Shown here in pieces: positions 27,635 to 36,062 of a stretch of 43,102 nucleotides of DNA. Source of the stretch: Chara braunii. Taxonomy: Eukaryota > Streptophyta > Charophyceae > Charales > Characeae. The position numbers and the translations under genes are program-made. The first letter of the stretch is position 1. Every line of letters starts with the position of its first letter. The notes under the pieces were generated by a model. The model was not told the DNA's origin. It searched no databases and saw only the letters and a program-made list of their open reading frames with translations. The stretch lies in the NCBI GenBank assembly GCA_003427395.1, contig BFEA01001106.1:64354-107455 (forward strand), written 5' to 3'.

Positions 27635-28556
27635 CATTGATACATCACATAACACGTCACTTGAGACCGTTGTTTCCTGGGGCTGTGGTTACTTGTCTTG
27701 TCTGTCCTGGGCTCCATTGTCCCATGGAGCTGCTAGTGACACCCGTCCCGTCCTGGAGCACCCGTTATCTATTAACCCAGCCCCGTTCAGCAGCCCCCCT
27801 GGTGAATGTTCCTTTGCCTGACTTTTATGCACTGACTTTTTAAACCTTTTAAACCCTTCCCCTTCGGTACTCATCTACTTAAACTCTTTAAGCCCTTTAA
27901 GCCCTTTAAACCCTTTACCCAGTCCTCTCCCTTGCTTAACACTTTCTCGATCCTTGAGTCCTACAGATTAGAAGATGTACAAGGGGGACTGACCCGAGAC
28001 AACAAATTCTTGCATTACAATGCAGTTAGCTAAAGACCAGGTGATTGAGAGCTACTACTATACGACATTCACAATTGATTGCCTAGAAAGAGGTTGACAA
28101 CTACTACTATACAGCAGGCACAGTTAGGTTGACGACTACTACTACACAGCAGGCACAGTTGGTTGCCTGTTCAAAAGTTAAGTGGAGTTGCAGAGCAGTG
28201 CCATAGTGCGGGCTTGGCAATATGATACAGGTGATAGAGTCAGACTTCACTGGCCCCCTGGGAGCTGCCGAGAGGTGTAGAGATCTTCGAAATGAAAATG
28301 CATGATCTGGGCTTTTTCTCCATTTATCTCAACCTGTGGTCCTCTACTCCGTCAGTGTATCTGAGTCTTGGGGCCTGATGTTCCCTGAGGCTCTTGTATG
28401 ATTTGGGCATGTTCCATGTGGGCAGGCACGTCTCCCTTCCTCCTGCCCAAGTCATTGACTCTGGACTGTGTTTGTATGCACTGCATTCTGAAGCAGCCTT
28501 CTGTGGTTTGCCGAAGCCACCCGTCCGAAGTCCTCCGTGGAGAACAGCGCCGGTGG
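27635..28556. other. No gene; short tandem repeats
   Basis: Includes CTTTAAGCCCTTTAAGCCC-type repeats (about 27838-27920), not the telomere sequence, and a three-unit repeat of GTTGAC(A/G)ACTACTACTA with CAGCAGGCACAGTT (about 28046-28165). No credible ORF. Confidence 0.5.
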
Positions 28557-28745
28557 GTCTATCAACGATTCTCCAGGGTCAATACACAGTCCATGAGTCA
28601 CGACTTAGGGTTGGGTATTAGGGCTTGAGGCTGGCATAGCAGTTCCTAAGTACGGGATTTGTCAGATACTGCACCTTACCGCAGGGCCGGAACGGGCTCC
28701 AGGGATATACGATGGGACAGAGGACTCCTAGCTCTCTACTATCAA
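28557..28745. repeat. Family C repeat, copy 3
   Basis: TATCAACGATTCTCCAGGGT, then GGCTTGAGGCTGGCATAGC, then CGCAGGGCCGGAACGGGC. Directly adjacent to copy 4 in the same orientation, with a period of about 187 bp. Confidence 0.85.
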
Positions 28746-28940
28746 CACAATAGAACACTGCAATACACACATGACTCAGGGTTCGCTATCCTCCAAGTAC
28801 GTAGCATAGGGTTGAGGCTGGCATAGCAGTTCCTTAGTACGGGATGTCGGGGGCATCAGGAGATACTGCACCTTACTGCGGGGCCGGAACGGGCTCCAGG
28901 GATATAGGAGGCAACGGAGGATCCCCAGCTCTCTGCCATC
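28746..28940. repeat. Family C repeat, copy 4
   Basis: Tandem to copy 3; contains GGTTGAGGCTGGCATAGCAG and GCGGGGCCGGAACGGGCTCC. Ends near CTCTCTGCCATCAAAACAC. Confidence 0.85.
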
Positions 28941-29445
28941 AAAACACAATAGTAGTAGTACAACATAACACTGTGCACCCTCATGAAGACCTGTAGTAGC
29001 ATGTTCATACCTAGCTCCCGATTTCTGTGTGCAATCGGGCTTGCACGGCGTCGGCTTCAACCAGGGCTGAGCAGGGGGGTAGGTCTCTCTGCCTAGCCCG
29101 GATGCCTTCAACCGCTGTCTGGTCAGGTCACCCTGCCAATATGACAATCGGTGATGGTCCCGGGTGGTTAACACTAGGGTAGGACAGGGGGGGTGGGGGT
29201 GCGGCAGGGCAAAAATGATAAAAGGAAGGGTGGGTGGGGGTCTTCAGAGGGATTCAGCTGGACAACCGAGTGGCTGAGTACTGTGGATAACTGTCATTGG
29301 TCTAGTATCCCACCTCTACAACAACCTGGGGCAAGGTCCCACTAGCAACGGGATAGGATTGAAACGAGTTTGTGGGGCAGTTGAGTGACCCAAATCCTGC
29401 CGTGCAGTACTTCGTGATCCAACCGTCATTATTTAAAATGCAGAG
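28941..29445. other. No supported gene
   Basis: A G-rich tract at 29187-29202 and a fragment (29325-29395) related to the foldback at 25426-25587 are the only structures seen. Confidence 0.45.
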
Positions 29446-29980
29446 AAAACTAGGGTGCGGTCAGGGCTGGAGTTTGAAAATACGTTTCAAACTTTCGTTT
29501 TGGAGTCCAGTCCGCTCTGAAGTTTAGGGCCTCGCCACACCACAGTCGAAAGGCCAAAAAACTCGACGGCTGTCAGAACAAATTTGACAGCCTCCATTCG
29601 ACAGTTTGCCCCCCCTTCGCTACACAGCACTGTAGAGTGCACGCACTTGTGAAAGGAGGATGGAAAAAGACGAACACGCCTGAGGGTACGACAAGCATCA
29701 GTCCATCCCGACCTTACCCCCACTCGCCAAATTTTGAAGCGAAGTCGCCGAGGAGTGTCGAAAGCATAGGAGTAGCAGGCTGGGGATTCAACAACTTTCG
29801 ACAGGAGGTGTCGAGAAATATTCTCTGACAACTTGCAAATTTTCTTCTCGTCTCCAAATTCGACAGCCTGCGTGGCGAAGAGGAACTGTCGAAAAGTGGT
29901 GCGGCGAGGCCCTTACACTGTAGGCCAAACTCGTCCGTAGTGTGGCTGTCGCAGGGCAGAGTTTGTAACTCCAGTCTAGT
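29446..29980 (+). repeat. Family D repeat, split by a Tourist-like MITE
   Basis: The left part (29446-29526: AAAACTAGGGTGCGGTCA, then GTTTTGGAGTCCAGTCCG) and the right part (29913-29980: AGAGTTTGTAACTCCAGTC) together match the intact copy at 32101-32261 in reverse orientation. The 386 bp between them are the MITE. Confidence 0.75.
29527..29912. mobile_element. Tourist-like (PIF/Harbinger-type) MITE
   Basis: Terminal inverted repeats GGGCCTCGCCACACCAC (29527-29543) and the complement of GGGCCTCGCCGCACCAC (29896-29912) differ at one base in 17. TTA flanks both sides (29524-29526 and 29913-29915), the hallmark 3-bp target duplication of PIF/Harbinger elements. The interior repeats GTCGA/TCGAC words. 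No ORF, so it needs a transposase in trans. The first bases resemble the left end near the Harbinger transposase at 35503 (GGGGCTCG). Confidence 0.85.
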
Positions 29981-30254
29981 CATCCACGTCGGAGGGCCAG
30001 GCCAGGCCGTTGTCCCCCCAAAAAAAGAAGAAACAAGAAGTAAGAAAGGAAAGATTGTGGCACTGTATCGTTCCATGTTCTAGGGGAAGATTCACTCTCT
30101 GTTTCTTTTTTTTTTTTTTTTTTTTTTTTTGGAAAAGATGGAACGAGGCCGGGGACCTCACAATTCAACCTGGAGTTATCCTGGCAGCCTCAGCCAGTTC
30201 AGCTTACGAGCCAAGCTCGAACTCCAACTGTTAAAAAACCAATTCCTTATGAGC

Positions 30255-30617
30255 TATCAGCTGGAAACCGGGTCCAGCGTCCCATTCTAAACAACACTTT
30301 CCAAAATAAACCTTGAAGCACAATGCAAAAAAGGAAATGTAATCCTCAAACATGGTATGCTTACGAAAAGAGATTCTATTAACCGATAGCCAACAAAGCA
30401 TAACCCTTTCCAAACCACGGCCTAAAACGGGCCCCTTCATTAACTCTTTTCAGGGCGGCTTGAGCCAGTGGCCGATAGCCAACTTCCTGTCTTGCGCTAC
30501 TGATGCCAGTCGATTTCCCTTCGCCCAAGTCTTCATGAACCAAAACAACCCCCTTTTCCGGCTACCATAGCTCGTCTGCCAATCAGCCATCAGCATTTGT
30601 CGAATATTTAAAAAGAC
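30255..30617 (-). repeat. 3' tail of LINE copy 4
   Basis: Lies downstream of the LINE coding remnant on the minus strand. GCTGGAAACCGGGTCCAGCG (30260-30279) with GTCCC is the end of the LINE-tail motif. A GTGGCCGATAGCC phrase near 30468 recalls the CCACCAGTAC family. No poly-A is clear. Confidence 0.6.
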
Positions 30618-30950
30618 TTACTGTTGTTGTTCCTGTAGGGAAACCTTCGTATTAGTAAAGATCAAGGAGTTTCTTGCCCTCCATATCTCCTGAAAAAGAA
30701 TCCCTCTACAAACCAACGCAATATAGCCCCATCCTTCTCTCAATGAAGAATGCTGTGTATGAGGAACCCCGTAGAGTATCCACTCGTCTGTCCATGGCCA
30801 ACACCTACCCGTTATCAGATCCCAGTGCTTCATCCACCACATCCAAAGCTCATCAGACAGAGGGCCAAAGAGCCACTCTCTGTTTCCACAGTTGATCTCG
30901 AAATGTGCAAAACCAGAGTGAATCTTTTCTGGAACATGGAGACATACAGC
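30618..30950 (-). pseudogene. LINE retrotransposon, zf-RVT region (copy 4)
   Basis: On the minus strand the frame reads HFEINCGNREWLFGPLSDEL, WMWWMKHWDLITGRCWPW and CRGILFQEIWRARNSLIFTN, a LINE zinc-finger-like C-terminal segment. It is more diverged from copies 1-3 than they are from each other and may be a different LINE subfamily. The open frame extends upstream to 31052 but that part is encoded by the tandem repeat at 30991-31188, so the LINE portion begins near 30950. RT and endonuclease are absent. Confidence 0.75.
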
Positions 30951-30990
30951 GACATGATTTTTGTCTTTTGTGCCATGGGGATACAGGCGG

Positions 30991-31188
30991 CCAACGGGAT
31001 ACACGGGCTGACAACACGCAGAGGCCCTAGGGGATACTCGTGCTGACAACAACCCAGTTTGGTTTCATTTTTTTTTCCTCTTTTGTCGCCCAATGGGATA
31101 CATGGGCTGACAACACGCAGAGGCCCTAGGGGATACTCATGCTGACAACAACCCAGTTTCGTTTCATTTTTTTTCTCTTTTGTCTGTC
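30991..31188. repeat. Tandem repeat, two 99-bp units
   Basis: CCAA(C/T)GGGATACA(C/T)GGGCT starts at 30991 and 31090. Each unit also has CAACACGCAGAGGCCCTAGG and ends in a T-rich run with CTCTTTTGTC. The units differ at few bases. Confidence 0.9.
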
Positions 31189-31235
31189 CTCCTCAGATTT
31201 CCCGACCTATGCGTGCCATCCTTGGGGCCTCGTGG

Positions 31236-31375
31236 CGGTGCATCTTCCCATGTTATAGGGAAGATTCACTCTCGTTTTGCACATTTCGAGAGTACTTGAG
31301 CCCCCCTTGCTCGGCTACTCTCGGAATGTGGAAACGAGAGCGAATCTTCCCCTACAACATGGAAAGATGCACCAC
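31236..31375. repeat. Hairpin built from LINE zf-RVT-like sequence
   Basis: The arms (31236-31293 and 31315-31373) are near-perfect inverted copies around a loop of about 20 bp. The arm sequence (GCATCTTCCCATGTTATAGG, then GAAGATTCACTCTCGTTTTG, then CACATTTCGAG) matches the complement of 30895-30945 in LINE copy 4. Another single arm lies near 30065-30104. Transcription would give a long hairpin RNA with homology to the LINE. Confidence 0.85.
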
Positions 31376-31836
31376 GGTGACCATGATTTTTTTTTCTTTT
31401 TCTTTTTTTAAAGGCTATATTATTCTCTCATCTATCTCATTTTTCTTGCTAGTACTCATCTATCTCATCCTCTCACTAGTGTATGTGCAGTACAGGGGAA
31501 CACCAACCAACCCGGATCTCTCCCCAGCCCACGGGGTAGGTTGGCACCACAGCAGTGGTGCGAGAGCAAGGCTGTACCAGTCCCTCATCACCGTGACAAG
31601 GGGTGGGCAGGCATTGCCGATGGGGGAAATCGGCGGTGCTAGCGCCGAGCAATGGCCAGTCACTGCACCTCCCCCTACCCCCCCCAAAACCCCACATGAC
31701 GGTGTCTAATGGCCAATATTGTAGCTGCATAGCCACCAACAACATCAACCAAGGTCCTGCCAATGCTGGCTTGGGGGGCCAACGGGTTATCTCTAGCTGG
31801 TAGAACACCAAGCTTGCTCAGGCACGTACGTGAGGC
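31376..31836. other. No supported gene
   Basis: T-rich then mixed sequence. Open frames on both strands at 31460-31811 overlap each other in opposite sense and carry no motif, so I do not call them. Confidence 0.45.
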
Positions 31837-31897
31837 CAATGGCCGCCATGATTTTTGTCTTTTGTGCATGTCAAGAATTGTGGAGCAAGGCCCTCTG

Positions 31898-31928
<31 letters not shown>

Positions 31929-32095
31929 TTNNNNNNNNNNNNNNNNNNNNNNNNNNNNNNNNNNNNNNNNNNNNNNNNNNNNNNNNNNNNNNNNNNNNNN
32001 NNNNNAAAAAAAAAAAAAAAGGAGAGAGCATCTCGTCGCGTGGCTAAGCCAAGGCCGTGATGCCTTGGCCATGGCCGAGATTTGAAAAAAAAAAA
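31837..32095. mobile_element. Possible AT-cored miniature element spanning the gap
   Basis: GGCCAATGGCCGCCATG at the left and GGCCATGGCCGAG at the right are GGCC-rich. They enclose TTTTG repeats, a T-run, the gap and an A-run. The layout resembles the GC-ended, AT-cored elements elsewhere in the window, but no CTATG end is seen and the core is unsequenced. Confidence 0.3.
31931..32005. other. Assembly gap (75 N)
   Basis: A run of 75 N between a T-run and an A-run. Its true length is unknown. Open frames crossing it are not real. Confidence 0.99.
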
Positions 32096-32100
32096 AAAAG

Positions 32101-32261
32101 GCCACATACAGGACTGGACTGGAGTTGCAAACTCGGCCTTGCGACTTTTCTGCATGTCAAGAGTTTCGACTGGATTTGAAACTTGGGACCGTACTGCACT
32201 CCAAAACGGCAGTTCGAAATGCATTTACAAACTGCTTTCGTGACTGCGCCCTAGTTACCCC
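32101..32261 (-). repeat. Family D repeat, intact copy (empty-site reference)
   Basis: Reads, on the minus strand, from GGGGTAACTAGGGCGCAGTC through GTTTTGGAGTGCAGTACGG and AAACTCTTGACATGCAGAAA to AGTTGC-type DNA. It is uninterrupted where copies at 8205-8870 and 29446-29980 carry insertions. No ORF. Confidence 0.8.
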
Positions 32262-32367
32262 TAAAATATATTACCCAAAAAAGTAAGGAAATCTTTGTTC
32301 CCCTCCTCCTCTCCTTAACACTGGGCATGCCCGTGCAAAGAAAGCTTCCCGCCAGAATCTTTTCCTC

Positions 32368-32508
32368 TTTTTTTTTTTTTTGCAAACTTCAAGAGCAGGA
32401 AGTCCACTTGACGAGGTGATAAGAGCATCCTCATCAAGTGACCCCTGCGGCGAAGGCTCCATCTATTGGTGGGGAGCAGCAACTGCTGGAAATCGGGTCC
32501 AGCGTCCC
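32368..32508 (-). repeat. LINE tail copy with T-run
   Basis: A T-run at 32368-32381, about 75 bp of spacer, then the LINE-tail motif at 32460-32508 (CATCTATTGGTGGGGAGCAG). On the minus strand this is a truncated LINE or SINE 3' end. Confidence 0.65.
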
Positions 32509-32896
32509 TGTTAAATGATTTGATGAAATGGAAATCGTGTAGATAGGCCACGTGGCCATCCCAATATAAACCAATCATGACTGTATATATCCTTTATGCA
32601 GAGGCATTGATTACTCCCCCATACCAGGGGAGGATTAACCTGCTGCTCTTATAACCCTAATGCATCACAAATTACGTGAGGGGACCACGCCACGTGTCAA
32701 TTCATTATTAGTGTAGGGGGCAGGAAGCCCATGGTCTCTTGCCCACCTTAACCACCAGCCTTCGTAACCACAAACCTATCTAGCCTATCAAAGTACCCGG
32801 TAATTAGGGATGAAGGGCCGACAATCCCCTTAAACCATTACTTAATAGCTAACCCACCCCTATCCGAAGGATGACAAAAGACCAGAAACAACATAG
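32509..32896. other. No supported feature
   Basis: No ORF, RNA gene or paired repeat is visible. Confidence 0.5.
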
Positions 32897-33305
32897 AATT
32901 CGTGAAAACCTAACAAAATAAATTGTTAGGTTTGCACGAAAATTTTTAAAGATTCTGATAATACTTTTTTCAGGCCTCCTACATGAACAAAATTTTATGT
33001 GAAGTAAGTTAACCGCAAAAAAGGAATAGAAAACTACTTTTTCAGAACCACTAGAAGTAATGAGGAGAAAAGTAAGTTTTTTTACAAAAAATCAGTACCT
33101 TGCAAAGCACCGTTAATTCAGGAACTGAAATATCACAATATTTTGTTTAACTAAAAAAATCATATTTATAGTTCTGTAAGGTATGTAGCACGACGAACCT
33201 ATTCGGGGGTTTCCTTAACATTCACATATGCTCTCCTATTCACGAAAACATTCGCTTGGATATGTTCTCTCATACATGGACAAATTTCCTTTTTTAATTT
33301 TAAAT

Positions 33306-33660
33306 CATCGTTGTCTAGGAATTTGAAGATGTCCCCAGGCAAAAGTTGTTTTAATTCTTCTTTTACACAACATATATTTTTTGACAAGGGTTTTACAGTT
33401 AACTTAAGCATGAAGTTATATTAATTTATAGTTCTATAAACTCAATTTCGCAGAATTTGGTGTTTTTAAATATTTTTTTATTTTTTAATTTTAAATCATC
33501 GTTGGCTAGGAATTTGAAGATGTCTCCCAGGCAAAAGTTGTTTTAATTTTTTTTTTACATAACATATAGTTTTTGACAAAGGTTTTACAGTTAACTTAAA
33601 AATGAAGTTATATTAATTTACAGTTCTATAAACTCGATTTCGCAGAATCTGGTTTTTACC
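33306..33660. repeat. Tandem duplication, about 191-bp units
   Basis: CATCGTTGNCTAGGAATTTG occurs at 33306 and 33497, followed in both by GGCAAAAGTTGTTTTAAT, TTTTACAGTTAACTTAA and a TTATAGTTCTATAA-type palindrome. On the minus strand both units can encode LKQLLPGDIFKFL-like peptide; the first has an open frame of 70 codons (33411-33199), the second has a frameshift. Confidence 0.8.
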
Positions 33661-33961
33661 AAACTGCTGAAAACGACTTATAGTTCTGTAAATGAGTATT
33701 CACTGAAATTATTTTTTTGTCGCCTTCTAGTCGTTAAAGATTGTCTTGTTTGAGTTATGTTTTTTGTCAATCTACTGAGAACGACTTATAGTCCTATAAC
33801 ATGCTCTTTGCTGGAAAGGATTTTCTTGCACATTTTGAGAATCGCTAGACTTTTTGCCTGTTTTTTTGCCTTCTTTCTTGGGAAACAGTTAAAAACGCTC
33901 TATTTTATATGTCAAAAATAACAGTTTGACTTTTACTTTTCCATTCTATAAAAAATGTTCG

Positions 33962-33999
33962 GTTTTGTGGTTTTGTGGTTTTGTGGTTTTGTGGTTTTG
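33962..33999. repeat. Octamer tandem repeat (GGTTTTGT)n
   Basis: Between four and five copies of GGTTTTGT, running directly into the inverted-repeat arm at 33996. Confidence 0.9.
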
Positions 34000-34218
34000 T
34001 TAGGTTTTCACGAATTCGGTTTTCGCAGCCGTTCACGAGCTTCGCGCGTGTGCTCTCTGCTCAGCACAGAAATATTGGCGAGATACTCTTTTTAAAGAAG
34101 CAACAATTGTGGAGATTTATTTCAAAGCGATTCAGGTCATTTTCCAAAGATTTGTCCTTTAGGCGTTTCTAAGACCTCGGTTTCAAAATAGCAATTTCGA
34201 GTACTTCTTGGCTCGTTC

Positions 34219-34947
34219 TTGCGGGTTAGAAACGGTGTGACCATTCGTCTTTTTTTCTCGTCTTTGTGCGTCACAGTTTATAGAAATGTAAACAGATTGA
34301 AGAATTCCGAAGCTGAGATGGTTTTTTGCGTTTCAATTTATAGGACTATAAATACACAAATGTCAAGATGTTTGGCTTCGGTACAAGGGCGCGCATTTTC
34401 AAAGTGCTTCTTTGTTTTCTTTTTTCTTGCATGTTTGTGCGTCACAGTTTATAGAACTATAAACGGAATGGAGAATTTCGAAGATGACATGGTTTTTTGC
34501 TTTCCAATTTATAGGACTATAAATACGCAAATGTCAAGATGTCTGGCTTCGGTACAAGGACGCACATTTTCGGAGTGTTTCTTTATTTTCTTTTTTCTCG
34601 CATGTTTGTGCGTCACGGTTTATAGAACTATAGACCGAATGGAGAATTCCGAAGCTGACATGGTTTTTTGCTTTCCAATTTATAGGACTATAAATACGCA
34701 AATGTTAAAATGTCTGACTTCGGTACAAGGGCGCACATTTTCGGAGTGCTTCTTTGTTTTCTTTTTTTCTATGTGTGTCTTTGCCGCTTGCTTCATAGAA
34801 CTACAAACAGAATTTTGGATGCCTGAACTGCATCTGTTTTCTGCTTCTTTAATGAAAGGACTCCAAAGGTGCATATGCCAAGACGTCCTACTTTCATACA
34901 ACGCAATACATTTTGGAGTGACCGTTATCCTGCCTGGGTTTTCTTAA
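34219..34947 (+). CDS. 242-codon frame made of 57-residue tandem repeats
   Basis: The phrase GTGCGTCAC(A/G)GTTTATAGAA starts at 34266, 34437 and 34608, an exact 171-bp period, with a decayed fourth unit near 34779. As 171 is 57 codons, the frame stays open through all units. Each unit reads roughly LCVTVYRTI, MVFCFPIYRTINTQM, CLASVQGRTFSECFF and then a hydrophobic FFFLACLC stretch that could be membrane-spanning. Two palindromes per unit (GTTTATAGAACTATAAAC and ATTTATAGGACTATAAAT) encode the two YRTI peptides. I recognise no domain. Coding is possible, but the same pattern arises if a satellite lacks stops by chance and by its length, so I hold this at low confidence as a protein and high as a repeat. 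Confidence 0.35.
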   Translation: MRVRNGVTIRLFFSSLCVTVYRNVNRLKNSEAEMVFCVSIYRTINTQMSRCLASVQGRAFSKCFFVFFFLACLCVTVYRTINGMENFEDDMVFCFPIYRTINTQMSRCLASVQGRTFSECFFIFFFLACLCVTVYRTIDRMENSEADMVFCFPIYRTINTQMLKCLTSVQGRTFSECFFVFFFSMCVFAACFIELQTEFWMPELHLFSASLMKGLQRCICQDVLLSYNAIHFGVTVILPGFS

Positions 34948-35502
34948 CTTTCCTCTAAGTTTGTAAGTGGTATCTAGTGTTGTGGAATGAATTGTCATAT
35001 TTGCGCGGTTTCAGCAGAGCAAAAAATTCATTTCTCGACTACGAGCGGCTTTTGGGATCACTTGTTGACCTGCTTTTGTATGTGATAAAATGAGGTTTCG
35101 TGGACAAACTTTCGTCTCACTAATCACCTTCTCCTAACAGGAGCCTTGATTTGGTATGTTTTTCATCATTAGGTGTGACATACAACGTGTAAAAGTTGCA
35201 CCAGCGGAGTGAAAATGAGTGGAAAATTTTTGGTTTTCTTGGGTCTATAAAGATTGTTTGGTTTTCTACGTTTGTTTGGTTTTCACGAATACTATGTTAA
35301 ACGAAATTTAAAGAAACCCCCCTAGAAATGGGGGGAGAATCGAGGAGGCGGACCCACAACCCATGCCAGTGTGAGTAACAATACCACCATCAGTAGAGGC
35401 AGTATAGTAATGTCAATAATCGTTGTCAGCTCCGTCAACATCATTGGAGTTATAATTGCGGTTGTAGTTGATAAAGCCGTCATCATGAATGGTGATATTA
35501 AG
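34948..35502. other. No supported gene
   Basis: AT-rich DNA with a TTTGTTTGGTTTTCACGAAT copy near 35270 and a run of CCCCCC/GGGG near 35320-35340. No coding evidence. Confidence 0.45.
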
Positions 35503-35632
35503 GGGCTCGTTAAACACTCCTCGGGGCATCCTCGGGGCCAGAGGATCTTTCCTTTACGTCGGCCGAGGAATTTCCCGCCGTCGTTGCACCAGGTCCTCGG
35601 GTCGATTTCCCGAGGATGCTCCGAGGAGGGGC
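35503..35632 (+). other. Probable left end of the Harbinger element, with stem-loop
   Basis: TTA is followed by AGGGGCTCGTTAAACA, similar to the GGGCCTCG end of the MITE at 29527. CTCCTCGGGGCATCCTCGGG (35518-35537) is inverted at about 35610-35630, giving a subterminal stem-loop. No matching right end was found downstream to 38.5 kb. Confidence 0.45.
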
Positions 35633-36062
35633 CGCGGGGATGATCATAATAAAATACGCGGCTGCGGGGCGGGGCAGTGGGCGGCGGTCCATGATGTGAT
35701 GTCTCGGTGGTTGGGCTTGGTCCACCACCAGGCGGCGGGAGATTTCAAAATTCGGTGGAGGGGTCGAAGAAAAGAAACACGCGCGCGGTGGCCTCCGGTT
35801 TCAAAATTTGAATTTCAAAACTGGGTGGCGTGGCATAGGAGTATCGGGTGGGGCCTGCGGCGGGCCGTGGGCAATGTCATCGTGGAACCACATCCTTCAA
35901 CGACGGCGGGCCTGGGGCGGCGCGTGGACGACCGTTCCACCATCACAGTTGAGACAAGGAAAGTGGAGAAGACGTCATCACGGAGCTTGTCCTCGCGTCA
36001 GTGCGCGGATAATCAAGTAGTGTCCTGCGAGTTCTCACAGCGTCCTTCGTCGCACCATCCCT

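Larger units (their letters stand above)
32897..34018. repeat. Span bounded by a perfect 23-bp inverted repeat
   Basis: A 23-bp sequence containing CGTGAAAACCTAACAAAA at 32897-32919 is repeated inverted at 33996-34018. A further near-copy (TTGTTAGGTTTGCACGAA) follows the left arm at once (32924-32941), so the left end itself can form a hairpin. Another copy, TTTGTTTGGTTTTCACGAAT, lies near 35270. The span is AT-rich and may be an element of about 1.1 kb or part of a 2.4-kb one. Confidence 0.65.

Noticed and set aside
27838-27920. Telomere-like repeat
   Set aside because: The repeat is CCCTTTAA(A/G), not the plant-type TTTAGGG or its complement.
31675-32224. Frames crossing the gap
   Set aside because: They include translated N and homopolymers.
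34266-34780. Relation to primate alpha satellite because of the 171-bp period
   Set aside because: Only the unit length agrees; the sequence does not, and the length is near one nucleosome in any case.
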